A stretch of 64,000 bases of DNA, taken from positions 868,001-932,000 of the forward strand of contig NW_027192651.1 in the NCBI RefSeq assembly GCF_949987515.2, written 5' to 3'. The DNA is from Delphinus delphis. Taxonomy: Eukaryota; Chordata; Mammalia; Artiodactyla; Delphinidae. How positions within the stretch are numbered: position 1 is the stretch's first letter; every line of letters begins with the position of its first letter. Both the position numbers and the translations under genes were made by a program. A model generated the notes under the pieces. That model ran no database searches. It worked only from the letters and a program-made list of their open reading frames with translations, and was not told the DNA's origin. Below, in pieces: positions 50,708 through 63,339 of this stretch.

Positions 50708-52287
50708 TTTACAGTACAAGTTCAACATCGCAGAAAGTGAAAAATGGATAAAGAAGTTGTGGTATTTACTTACAAAGCAATATCACTCAGCAATGAAATC
50801 TGTGTCATCAGGCCCTTAGCAGCACAATGAGTGGATTCAGGTATGATGATTCTAACTGAAATAAGTCACACAGAAAAAGAAACATCATAAGATATCAGTA
50901 ATACACGGAATGGAAACTTGGCTACACAGGAACTGAATTACAGAACAGAACAGGGTCTCAAATTTAGAAAACCAACTTATGCTTGCTTAAGGGGAAAGGT
51001 GAGTTGGGGTGCTGCATAAAACCAGAGATTGAAATGAGCACAGATAAAGTTCCTTAAGCCAAATATGGAATAGACAAGAGCTACTCCTTGCTCAACGAAA
51101 TGGATTCAACACCCCATATTAAACGCCTAAGAATGGACCTGACTAGTAAGTATCTTAAAACCTATGGATTGCTATGTCTCCAAAAGAGAATCAAGCGTGT
51201 GTACAGGGGCATAAACGCAGCAGTGATAGGATTGGAGAGGTTCGGTGAGCAAATGAAGACCCTTTGAAGTATTATTGCATGGTACCCATTACACGGGTCT
51301 CAACTCTCGAGGTTTAAGGTATTCTTCCTTCAGCTAAAACATGCATGTGGAACCCAGAGTATGATCAACCTTGTGAATGGGAGACGTGTTCAAATATGTC
51401 TCAGTTTTCCTCCCCTGGTACTCGGGTGCAACATTCCAGATGCTTTACTAACACTCTCCCTACTTGGAGAGTCAGTGCCTTTAACCTCCTGTTTGCCCCA
51501 GTTTGCAATTTCTGCGGAAGATGAACAGGAATAGCGAGAACCAATGAGAGACTACCTGGAGGTGTCTGAACGGGCAAATTTAACTCTCATTTCCCACCAG
51601 GAAGAGGAATTAACCAAAGGCTCAGTGTGCCATGCCGGAACCACATTAGGGCCTGAAGGCATCCTGCGGTGTTGCGGCCAGCTCACAAGAAAGCGAGTTG
51701 AAGAAAGGAGCTCAGGGGCACTGTAATTCACAAACCTGCAGAGTTATAAATGACAGCTATCGTCCAAAAATAGACTGAAGTAAGGTTGCCAAGAGGACTT
51801 GAAAGAGGGGCAGAATTGCAGGAAACCGATTTCAGGAGGTAGACAGGAATTGCATTTCAAGCATAGGAAAAGAGGCAGAACGTCCACAGTGATGCACTTG
51901 GCTAAAAAGGGCGTATGCGTTTTTTCCTGAATATATTCAGGAAAAAACGCATACGCCCTTTTTGGCCAACCAAGCAAGCTTGCAAAGGAAATCTGCACTA
52001 CAATGAAGTCTCACTTCCCCCCGGTCAAAAGGGCCATCTGAAAAAAGTGTAAAATCCAGAAAGGCAGGACAGGCCATGGAGAACTGGGAGCCTTGTTATG
52101 CTGATGGGCGGGATGTAAATTGCCAAAAGCCACTCCGGAGAAGTGTATGGTGTTTCCTGAAACATCTAAAAAACAAAGCAACAGAGCCTAGGGCACTTCC
52201 ACTTATGGTCCTATAGCTTAGGGAAATTAAAATCAAAAAGACACAGCCACCCCAAAGTTTGGGACGCCTCTGTTTACAAGAACCTCG
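50708..52287 (+). repeat. Satellite unit 33 (1,580 bp)
   Basis: A-type start, a-type middle (accttgtgaatggg). Contains the gaagtattattgc to ctctcgagg tract shared with unit 27. Palindrome 51898-51969 has one mismatch, ggctaaaaag on the left. Confidence 0.93.
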
Positions 52288-53866
52288 TTTACCATACAAG
52301 TTCAATATCACAGAAAGTGAAAAATGGATAAAGAAGTTGTGGTACTCATGTACAAAGCAATATCACTCAGCAATGAAATCTATGTCACCAGGCCCGTAGC
52401 AGCATAATGAGTGGATTCGGGTATGGTGATTCTAACTGAAATAAGTCACACAGAAAATGAAACATCATAAGATATCACTAATACACGGAATGTAAACTTG
52501 GCTACACAGGAACTGAATTACAGAACAGAACAGGGTCTCAAATTTAGAAAACCAACTTATGCTTGCTTAAGGGGAAAGGTGAGTTGGGGTGCTGCATAAA
52601 ACCAGAGATTGAAATGAGCACAGATAAAGTTCCTTAAGCCAAATATGGAATAGACAAGAGCTACTCCTTGCTCAACGAAATGGACTCAACACCGCATATT
52701 AAACGCCTAAGAATGTACCTGACTAGTAAGTATCTTAAAACCTATGGATTGCTATGTCTCCAAAAGAGAATCAAGCATGTGTACAGGGGCATAAACGCAG
52801 CAGTGATAGGATTGGAGAGGTTCGTGAGCAAATGAAGACCCTTTGAAGTCATATTGCATGGTACCCATTCCACGGGTTTCAACTACCCAGGTTTTAGGTA
52901 TTCTTCCTTCAGCTAAAACATGCATGTGGAACCCAGAGTATGATCAACCATGTGATCGGGAGACGTGTTCAAATATGTCTCAGTTTTCGTACCCTGGTAC
53001 TCGGGTGCAACATTCCAGACGCTTTACTAACACTCTCCCCACTTGGAGAGTCAGTCCCTTTAACCTCCTGTTTGGCCCAGTTTGCAATTTCTGCGGAAGA
53101 TGAACAGGAATAGCGAGAACCAATGAGAGGCTAGCTGGAGGTGTCTGGACGGGCAAATTTAACTCTCATTTCCCACCAGGAAGAGGAAATAACCAAAGGC
53201 TCAGCGTGCCGTACCGGAACCAGATTAGGGCCTGAAGCCATCCTGCGGTGTTGCGGCCAGCTCAAAAGAAAGCGAGTTGAAGAAAGGAGCTCAGGGGCAC
53301 TGTAATTCACAAACCTGCAGAGTTATAAATGACAGCTATCGTCCAAAAATAGACTGAAGTAAGGCTGCCAAGAGGACTTGAAAGCGGGGCAGAATTGCAG
53401 GAAACCGATTTCAGGAGGTAGACTGGAATTGCATTGAAAGCATAGGAAAAGAGGCAGAACATCCACAATGATGCACTTGGCCAAAAAGGGCGTATGCGTT
53501 TTTTCCTGAATATATTCAGGAAAAAACGCATACGCACTTTTCGGCCAACCAAGCAAGCTTGCAAAGGAAATCTGCACTACAATGAAGTCTCACTTCCCCC
53601 CGGTCAAAAGGGCCATCTGAAAAAAATGCAAAATCCAGAAAGGCAGGACAGACCATGGAGAACTGGGAGCCTTGTTATGCTGATGGGCGGGATGTAAATT
53701 GCCAACAGACACTCGGGAGAAGTGTATGGTGTTTCCTGAAACATCTAAAAAACAAAGCAACAGAGCCTAGGGCACTTCCACTTATGGTCCTATAGCTTAG
53801 GGAAATTAAAATCAAAAAGACACAGCCACCCCAAAGTTTGGAACGGCTCTGTTTACAAGAAACTCG
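52288..53866 (+). repeat. Satellite unit 34 (1,579 bp)
   Basis: Mosaic start: ttcaatatcacag, then gaagttgtggtactcatg, then B-type gcccgtagcagcataatg. Mixed middle (cccagag, gtgatcggg, cgtaccc). Palindrome 53477-53548 has two right-arm mismatches (gcacttttcggcc). Confidence 0.93.
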
Positions 53867-55444
53867 TTTACAGTACAAGTTCAACATCGCAGAAAGTGAA
53901 AAATGGATAAAGAAGTTGTGGTATTCACTTACAAAGCAATATCACTCAGCAATGAAATCTGTGTCATCAGGCCCTTAGCAGCACAATGAGTGGATTCAGG
54001 TATGATGATTCTAACTGAAATAAGTCACACAGAAAAAGAAACATCATAAGATATCAGTAATACACGGAATGTAAACTTGGCTACACAGGAACTTAATTAC
54101 AGAACAGAACAGGGTCTCAAATTTAGAAAACCAACTTATGCTTGCTTAAGGGGAAAGGTGAGTTGGGGTGCTACATAAAACCAGAGATTGAAATGAGCAC
54201 AGATAAAGTTCCTTAAGCCAAATATGGAATAGACAAGAGCTACTCCTTGCTCAACGAAATGGACTCAACACCGCATATTAAACGCCTAAGAATGTACCTG
54301 ACTAGTAAGTATCTTAAAACCTATGGATTGCTATGTCTCCGAAAGAGAATCAAGCATGTGTACTGGGGCATAAATGCAGCAGTGATAGGATTGGAGAGGT
54401 TCGTGAGCAAATGAAGACCCTTTGAAGTCATATTGCATGGTACCCATTCCACGGGTTTCAACTACCAAGGTGTAAGGTATTGTTCCTTCAGATAAAACAT
54501 GCATGTGGAACCAAGAGTATGATCAACCATGTGATTGGGAGACGTGTTCCAATATGTCTCAGTTTTCGTACCCTGGTACTCGGGTGCAACATTCCAGACG
54601 CTTTACTAACACTCTCCCCACTTGGAGAGTCAGTCCCTTTAGCCTCCTGTTTGGCCCAGTTTGCAATTTCTGCGGAAGATGAACAGGAATAGCGAGAACC
54701 AATGAGAGGCTAGCTGGAGGTGTCTGGACGGGCAAATTTAACTCTCATTTCCCACTAGGAAGAGGAATTAACCAAAGGCTCAGCGTGCCGTGCCGGAACC
54801 AGATTAGGGCCTGAAGCCCTCCTGCGGTGTTGCGGCCAGGTCACAAGAAAGCGAGTTGAAGAAAGGAGCTCAGGGGCACTGTAATTCACAAACCTGCAGA
54901 GTTATAAATGACAGCTATCGTCCAAAAATAGACTGAAGTAAGGCTGCCAAGAGGACTTGAAAGCGGGGCAGAATTGCAGGAAACCGATTTCAGGAGGTAG
55001 ACTGGAATTGCATTGAAAGCATAGGAAAAGAGGCAGAACGTCCACAATGATGCACTTGGCCAAAAAGGGCGTATGCGTTTTTTCCTGAATATATTCAGGA
55101 AAAAACGCATACGCCCTTTTTGGCCAACCAAGCAAGCTTGCAAAGGAAATCTGCACTACAATGAAGTCTCACTTCCCCCTGGTCAAAAGGGCCATCTGAA
55201 AAAAGTGTAAAATCCAGAAAAGCAGGACAGGCCATGGAGAACTGGGAGCCTTGTTATGCTGATGGGCGGGATGTAAATTGCCAACAACCACTTGGGAGAA
55301 GTGTATGGTGTTTCCTGAAACATCTAAAAACAAAGCAACAGAGCCTAGGGCACTTCCGCTTATGGTCCTATAGCTTAGGGAAATTAAAATCAAAAAGACA
55401 CAGCCACCCCAAAGTTTGGGACGCCTCCGTTTACAAGAACCTCG
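53867..55444 (+). repeat. Satellite unit 35 (1,578 bp)
   Basis: A-type start; b-like middle with private changes (ccaagagtatg, gtgattggg, gtgttccaatatg). Carries the ggttcgtgagc deletion. Palindrome 55056-55127, perfect. Confidence 0.93.
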
Positions 55445-57023
55445 TTTACCGTACAAGTTCAATATCACAGAAAGTGAAAAATGGATAAAGAACTTGTGGT
55501 ACTTACGTACAATGCAGTATCACTCAGCAATGAAATCTATGTCATCAGGCCCGTAGTAGCATAATGAGTGGATTCAGGTACGATGATTCTAACTGAAATA
55601 AGTCACACAGAAAAAGAAACATCATAAGATATCACTAATACACGGAATGTAAACTTGGCTACACAGGAACTGCATTCCAAAACAGAACAGGGTCTCAAAT
55701 TTAGAAAACCAACTTATGCTTGCTTAAGGGGAAAGGTGAGTTGGGGTGCTGCATAAAACCAGAGATTGAAATGAGCACAGATAAAGTTCCTTAAGCCAAA
55801 TATGGAATAGACGAGAGCTACTCCTTGCTCAACGAAATGGACACAAAACCCCATATTAAACGCCTAAGAATGCACCTGACTAGTAAGTATCTTAAAACCT
55901 ATGGATTGCTATGTCTCCGAAAGAGAATCAAGCATGTGTACAGGGGCATAAACGCAGCAGTGATAGGATTGGAGAGGTTCGTGAGCAAATGAAGACCCTT
56001 TGAAGTCATATTGCATGGTACCCATTCCACGGGTTTCAACTCTCCAGTTTTAAGGTATTCTTCCTTCAGCTAAAACATGCATGTGGAACCCAGAGTATGA
56101 TCAACCATGTGAACGGGAGACGTGTTCAAATATGTCTCAGTTTTCCTCCCCTGGTACTCGGGTGCAACATTCCAGACGCTTTACTAACACTCTCCCGACT
56201 TGGAGAGTCAGTCCCTTTAACCTCCTGTTTGGCCCAGTTTGCAATTTCTGCGGAAGATGAACAGGAATAGCGAGAACCAATGAGAGGCTAGCTGGAGGTG
56301 TCTGGACGGGCAAATTTAACTCTCATTTCCCACCAGGAAGAGGAATTAACCAAAGGCTCATCATGCCGTGCCAGAACCAGATTAGGGCCTGAAGGCATCC
56401 TGCGGTGTTCCGGCCAGGTCAAAAGAAAGCGAGTTGAAGAAAGGAGCTCAGGGGCACTGTAATTCACAAACCTGCAGAGTTATAAATGACAGCTATCGTC
56501 CAAAAATAGACTGAAGTAAGGCTGCCAAGAGGACTTGAAAGCGGGGCAGAATTGCAGGAAACCGATTTCAGGAGGTAGACTGGAATTGCATTGAAAGCAT
56601 AGGAAAAGAGGCAGAACGTCCACAATGATGCACTTGGCCAAAAAGGGCGTATGCGTTTTTTCCTGAATATATTCAGGAAAAAACGCATACGCCCCTTTTG
56701 GCCAACCAAGCAAGCTTGCAAAGGAAATCTGCACTACAATGAAGTCTCACTTCCCCCCGGTCAAAAGGGCCATCTGAAAAAAGTGTAAAATCCAGAAAGG
56801 CAGGACAGGCCATGGAGAACTGGGAGCCTTGTTATGCTGATGGGCGGGATGTAAATTGCCAACAACCACTCGGGAGAAGTGTATGGTGTTTCCTGAAACA
56901 TCTAAAAAACAAAGCAACAGAACCTAGGGCACTTCCACTTATGGTCCTATAGCTTAGGGAAATTAAAATCAAAAAGACACAGCCACCCCAAAGTTTGGAA
57001 CGGCTCTGTTTACAAGAACCTCG
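55445..57023 (+). repeat. Satellite unit 36 (1,579 bp)
   Basis: B-type start of the unit 31/39 subtype (gacacaaaacccc, gaatgcacctgac), a-type middle, ggttcgtgagc deletion. Palindrome 56634-56705 has one mismatch (gccccttttggcc), shared with unit 39. Confidence 0.93.
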
Positions 57024-58603
57024 TTTACAGTACAAGTTCAACATCGCAGAAAGTGAAAAATGGATAAAGAAGTTGTGGTATTTACTTACAAAGCAATATC
57101 ACTCAGCAATGAAATCTGTGTCATCAGGCCCTTAGCAGCACAATGAGTGGATTCAGGTATGATGATTCTAACTGAAATAAGTCACACAGAAAAAGAAACA
57201 TCATAAGATATCAGTAATACACGGAATGTAAACTTGGCTACACAGGAACTGAATTACAGAACAGAACAGGGTCTCAAATTTAGAAAACCAACTTATGCTT
57301 GCTTAAGGGTAAAGGTGAGTTGGGGTGCTGCATAAAACCAGAGATTGAAATGAGCACAGATAAAGTTCCTTAAGCCAAATATGGAATAGACAAGAGCTAC
57401 TCCTTGCTCAACGAAATGGACTCAACACCGCATATTAAACGCCTAAGAATGTACCTGACTAGTAAGTATCTTAAAACCTATGGATTGCTATGTCTCCGAA
57501 AGAGAATCAAGCATGTGTACAGGGGCATAAACGCAGCAGTGATAGGATTGGAGAGGTTCGGTGAGCAAATGAAGACCCTTTGAAGTCATATTGCATGGTA
57601 CCCATTCCACGGGTTTCAACTACCCAGGTTTAAGGTATTCTTCCTTCAGCTAAAACATGCATGTGGAACCTAGAGTATGATCAACCATGTGATCAGGAGA
57701 CGTGTTCAAATATGTCTCAGTTTTCCTCCCCTGGTACTCGGGTGCAACATTTCAGACGCTTTACTAACACTCTCCCCACTTGGAGAGTCAGCGCCTTTAA
57801 CCTCCTGTTTGGCCCAGTTTGCAATTTCTGCGGAAGATGAACAGGAATAGCGAGAACCAATGAGAGGCTAGCTGGAGGTGTCTGGACGGGCAAATTTAAC
57901 TCTCATTTCCCACCAGGAAGAGGAAATAACCAAAGGCTCAGCGTGCCATACCGGAACCAGATTGGGGCCTGAAGCCATCCTGCGGTGTTGCGGCCAGCTC
58001 ACAAGAAAGCGAGTTGAAGAAAGGAGCTAAGGGGCACTGTAATTCACAAACCTGCAGAGTTATAAATGACAGCTATCGTCCAAAAATAGACTGAAATAAG
58101 GCTGCCAAGAGGACTTGAAAGTGGGGCAGAATTGCAGGAAACCGATTTCAGGAGGTAGACTGGAATTGCATTGAAAGCATAGGAAAAGAGGCAGAACGTC
58201 CACAATGATGCACTTGGCCAAAAAGGGCGTATGCGTTTTTTCCTGAATATATTCAGGAAAAAACGCATACGCCCTTTTTGGCCAACCAAGCAAGCTTGCA
58301 AAGGAAATCTGCACTACAATGAAGTCTCACTTCCCCCCGGTCAAAAGGGCCATCTGAAAAAAGTGTAAAATCCAGAAAGGCAGGACAGGCCATGGAGAAC
58401 TGGGAGCCTTGTTATGCTGATGGGCGGGATGTAAATTGCCAACAACCACTCGGGAGAAGTGTATGGTGTTTCCTGAAACATCTAATAAACAAAGCAACAG
58501 AACCTAGGGCACTTCCACTTATGGTCCTATAGCTTAGGGAAATTAAAATCAAAAAGACACAGCCACCCCAAAGTTTGGAGCGGCTCTGTTTACAAGAACC
58601 TCG
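57024..58603 (+). repeat. Satellite unit 37 (1,580 bp)
   Basis: A-type start; recombinant middle with cctagag, gtgatcagg and cctcccc. Palindrome 58214-58285, perfect. Near copy of unit 40. Confidence 0.93.
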
Positions 58604-60180
58604 TTTACAGTACAAGTTCAACATCGCAGAAAGTGAAAAATGGATAAAGAAGTTGTGGTATTTACTTACAAAGCAATATCACTCAGCAATGAAATCTGTG
58701 TCATCAGGCCCTTAGCAGCACAATGAGTGGATTCAGGTATGATGATTCTAACTGAAGTAAGTCACACAGAAAAAGAAACATCATAAGATATCAGTAATAC
58801 ACGGAATGTAAACTTGGCTACACAGGAACTGAATTACAGAACAGAACAGGGTCTCAAATTTAGAAAACCAACTTATGCTTGCCTAAGGGGAAAGGTGATT
58901 TGGGTTGCTGCATAAAACCAGAGATTGAAATGAGCACAGATAAAGTTCCTTAAGCCAAATATGGAATAGACAAGAGCTACTCCTTGCTCAACGAAATGGA
59001 CCCAACACCGCATATTAAATGCCTAAGAATGTACCTGACTAGTAAGTATCTTAAAACCTATGGATTGCTATGTCTCCGAAAGAGAATCAAGCATGTGTAC
59101 AGGGGCATAAACGCAGCAGTGATAGGATTGGAGAGGTTCGGTGAGCAAATGAAGACCCTTTGAAGTCATATTGCATGGTACCCATTACACGGGTCTTAAC
59201 TCTCCAGGTTTAAGGTATTCTTCCTTCAGCTAAAACATGCATGTGGAACCCAAGTATGATCAACCATGTAAACGGGAGACGTGTTCAAATATGTCTCAGT
59301 TTTCCTCCCCTGGTACTCGGGTGCAACATTCCAGACGCTTTACTAACACTCTCCCCACTTGGAGAGTCAGCGCCTTTAACCTCCTGTTTGGCCCAGTTTG
59401 CAATTTCTGCGGAAGATGAACAGGAATAGCGAGAACCAATGAGAGGCTAGCTGGAGGTGTCTGGACGGGCAAATTTAACTCTCATTTCCCACCAGGAAGA
59501 GGAAATAACCAAAGGCTCATCATGCCGTGCCAGAACCAGATTAGGGCCTGAAGGCATCCTGCGGTGTTGCGGCCAGGTCACAAGAAAGCGAGTTGAAGAA
59601 AGGAGCTCAGGGGCACTGTAATTCCAAACCTGCAGAGTTATAAATGACAGCTATCGTCCAAAAATAGACTGAAGTAAGGCTGCCAAGAGGACTTGAAAGC
59701 GGGGCAGAATTGCAGGAAACCGATTTCAGGAGGTAGACTGGAATTGCATTGAAAGCATAGGAAAAGAGGCAGAACGTCCACAATGATGCACTTGGCCAAA
59801 AAGGGCGTATGCGTTTTTTCCTGAATATATTCAGGAAAAAACGCATACGCCCTTTTTGGCCAACCAAGCAAGCTTGCAAAGGAAATCTGCACTACAATGA
59901 AGTCTCACTTCCCCCCGGTCAAAAGGGCCATCTGAAAAAAGTGTAAAATCCAGAAAAGCAGGACAGGCCATGGAGAACTGGGAGCCTTGTTATGCTGATG
60001 GGCGGGATGTAAATTGCCAACAACCACTTGGGAGAAGTGTATGGTGTTTCCTGAAACATCTAAAAACAAAGCAACAGAGCCTAGGGCACTTCCGCTTATG
60101 GTCCTATAGCTTAGGGAAATTAAAATCAAAAAGACACAGCCACCCCAAAGTTTGGGACGCCTCCGTTTACAAGAACCTCG
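58604..60180 (+). repeat. Satellite unit 38 (1,577 bp)
   Basis: A-type start; a-type middle with gtaaacggg. A deletion gives gtaattccaaacc near 59,620. Palindrome 59792-59863, perfect. The overlapping part of unit 41 is a near copy. Confidence 0.93.
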
Positions 60181-61759
60181 TTTACCGTACAAGTTCAATA
60201 TCACAGAAAGTGAAAAATGGATAAAGAACTTGTGGTACTTACGTACAATGCAGTATCACTCAGCAATGAAATCTATGTCATCAGGCCCGTAGCAGCATAA
60301 TGAGTGGATTCAGGTACGATGATTCTAACTGAAATAAGTCACACAGAAAAAGAAACATCATAAGATATCACTAATACACGGAATGTAAACTTGGCTACAC
60401 AGGAACTGCATTCCAAAACAGAACAGGGTCTCAAATTTAGAAAACCAACTTATGCTTGCTTAAGGGTAAAGGTGAGTTGGGGTGCTGCATAAAACCAGAG
60501 ATTGAAATGAGCACAGATAAAGTTCCTTAAGCCAAATATGGAATAGAAAAGAGCTAGTCCTTGGTCAACGAAATGGACACAAAACCCCATATTAAACGCC
60601 TAAGAATGCACCTGACTAGTAAGTATCTTAAAACCTATGGATTGCTATGTCTCCGAAAGAGAATCAAGCATGTGTACAGGGGCATAAACGCAGCAGTGAT
60701 AGGATTGGAGAGGTTCGTGAGCAAATGAAGACCCTTTGAAGTCATATTGCATGGTACCCATTCCACGGGTTTCAACTCTCCAGTTTTAAGGTATTCTTCC
60801 TTCAGCTAAAACATGCATGTGGAACCCAGAGTATGATCAACCATGTGAACGGGAGACGTGTTCAAATATGTCTCAGTTTTCCTCCCCTGGTACTCGGGTG
60901 CAACATTCCAGACGCTTTACTAACACTCTCCCGACTTGGAGAGTCAGTCCCTTTAACCTCCTGTTTGGCCCAGTTTGCAATTTCTGCGGAAGATGAACAG
61001 GAATAGCGAGAACCAATGAGAGGCTAGCTGGAGGTGTCTGGACGGGCAAATTTAACTCTCATTTCCCACCAGGAAGAGGAATTAACCAAAGGCTCATCAT
61101 GCCGTGCCAGAACCAGATTAGGGCCTGAAGGCATCCTGCGGTGTTCCGGCCAGGTCAAAAGAAAGCGAGTTGAAGAAAGGAGCTCAGGGGCACTGTAATT
61201 CACAAACCTGCAGAGTTATAAATGACAGCTATCGTCCAAAAATAGACTGAAGTAAGGCTGCCAAGAGGACTTGAAAGCGGGGCAGAATTGCAGGAAACCG
61301 ATTTCAGGAGGTAGACTGGAATTGCATTGAAAGCATAGGAAAAGAGGCAGAACGTCCACAATGATGCACTTTGCCAAAAAGGGCGTATGCGTTTTTTCCT
61401 GAATATATTCAGGAAAAAACGCATACGCCCCTTTTGGCCAACCAAGCAAGCTTGCAAAGGAAATCTGCACTACAATGAAGTCTCACTTCCCCCCGGTCAA
61501 AAGGGCCATCTGAAAAAAGTGTAAAATCCAGAAAGGCAGGACAGGCCATGGAGAACTGGGAGCCTTGTTATGCTGATGGGCGGGATGTAAATTGCCAACA
61601 ACCACTCCGGAGAAGTGTATGGTGTTTCCTGAAACATCTAAAAAACAAAGCAACAGAACCTAGGGCACTTCCACTTATGGTCCTATAGCTTAGGGAAATT
61701 AAAATCAAAAAGACACAGCCACCCCAAAGTTTGGAACGGCTCTGTTTACAAGAACCTCG
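60181..61759 (+). repeat. Satellite unit 39 (1,579 bp)
   Basis: B-type start, near copy of unit 36. Palindrome 61370-61441 has the shared right-arm gccccttttggcc change and a private left-arm tttgccaaaaag change. Confidence 0.93.
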
Positions 61760-63339
61760 TTTACAGTACAAGTTCAACATCGCAGAAAGTGAAAAATGGA
61801 TAAAGAAGTTGTGGTATTTACTTACAAAGCAATATCACTCAGCAATGAAATCTGTGTCATCAGGCCCTTAGCAGCACAATGAGTGGATTCAGGTATGATG
61901 ATTCTAACTGAAATAAGTCACACAGAAAAAGAAACATCATAAGATATCAGTAATACACGGAATGTAAACTTGGCTACACAGGAACTGAATTACAGAACAG
62001 AACAGGGTCTCAAATTTAGAAAACCAACTTATGCTTGCTTAAGGGTAAAGGTGAGTTGGGGTGCTGCATAAAACCAGAGATTGAAATGAGCACAGATAAA
62101 GTTCCTTAAGCCAAATATGGAATAGACAAGAGCTACTCCTTGCTCAACGAAATGGACTCAACACCGCATATTAAACGCCTAAGAATGTACCTGACTAGTA
62201 AGTATCTTAAAACCTATGGATTGCTATGTCTCCGAAAGAGAATCAAGCATGTGTACAGGGGCATAAACGCAGCAGTGATAGGATTGGAGAGGTTCGGTGA
62301 GCAAATGAAGACCCTTTGAAGTCATATTGCATGGTACCCATTCCACGGGTTTCAACTACCCAGGTTTAAGGTATTCTTCCTTCAGCTAAAACATGCATGT
62401 GGAACCTAGAGTATGATCAACCATGTGATCAGGAGACGTGTTCAAATATGTCTCAGTTTTCCTCCCCTGGTACTCGGGTGCAACATTTCAGACGCTTTAC
62501 TAACACTCTCCCCACTTGGAGAGTCAGCGCCTTTAACCTCCTGTTTGGCCCAGTTTGCAATTTCTGCGGAAGATGAACAGGAATAGCGAGAACCAATGAG
62601 AGGCTAGCTGGAGGTGTCTGGACGGGCAAATTTAACTCTCATTTCCCACCAGGAAGAGGAAATAACCAAAGGCTCAGCGTGCCATACCGGAACCAGATTG
62701 GGGCCTGAAGCCATCCTGCGGTGTTGCGGCCAGCTCACAAGAAAGCGAGTTGAAGAAAGGAGCTAAGGGGCACTGTAATTCACAAACCTGCAGAGTTATA
62801 AATGACAGCTATCGTCCAAAAATAGACTGAAATAAGGCTGCCAAGAGGACTTGAAAGTGGGGCAGAATTGCAGGAAACCGATTTCAGGAGGTAGACTGGA
62901 ATTGCATTGAAAGCATAGGAAAAGAGGCAGAACGTCCACAATGATGCACTTGGCCAAAAAGGGCGTATGCGTTTTTTCCTGAATATATTCAGGAAAAAAC
63001 GCATACGCCCTTTTTGGCCAACCAAGCAAGCTTGCAAAGGAAATCTGCACTACAATGAAGTCTCACTTCCCCCCGGTCAAAAGGGCCATCTGAAAAAAGT
63101 GTAAAATCCAGAAAGGCAGGACAGGCCATGGAGAACTGGGAGCCTTGTTATGCTGATGGGCGGGATGTAAATTGCCAACAACCACTCGGGAGAAGTGTAT
63201 GGTGTTTCCTGAAACATCTAATAAACAAAGCAACAGAACCTAGGGCACTTCCACTTATGGTCCTATAGCTTAGGGAAATTAAAATCAAAAAGACACAGCC
63301 ACCCCAAAGTTTGGAACGGCTCTGTTTACAAGAACCTCG
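61760..63339 (+). repeat. Satellite unit 40 (1,580 bp)
   Basis: A-type start, near copy of unit 37 including ctaataaacaaag after the palindrome. Palindrome 62950-63021, perfect. Confidence 0.93.

Larger units (their letters stand above)
54900..59260 (+). repeat. Block E, copy 1: trimeric higher-order repeat (copy 2 at about 59,636-64,000)
   Basis: Units 36, 37 and 38 recur in the same order as units 39, 40 and 41 at an offset of 4,736 bp. Shared rare variants are ccagaaaagcagg, gacacaaaacccc, gaatgcacctgac, ggttcgtgagc, gccccttttggcc, gtgatcagg, gagctaagggg, ctaataaacaaag and ttaaatgcctaag. Roughly a dozen differences are visible by eye over about 4.36 kb. The second copy runs off the end of the window. 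Confidence 0.85.
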
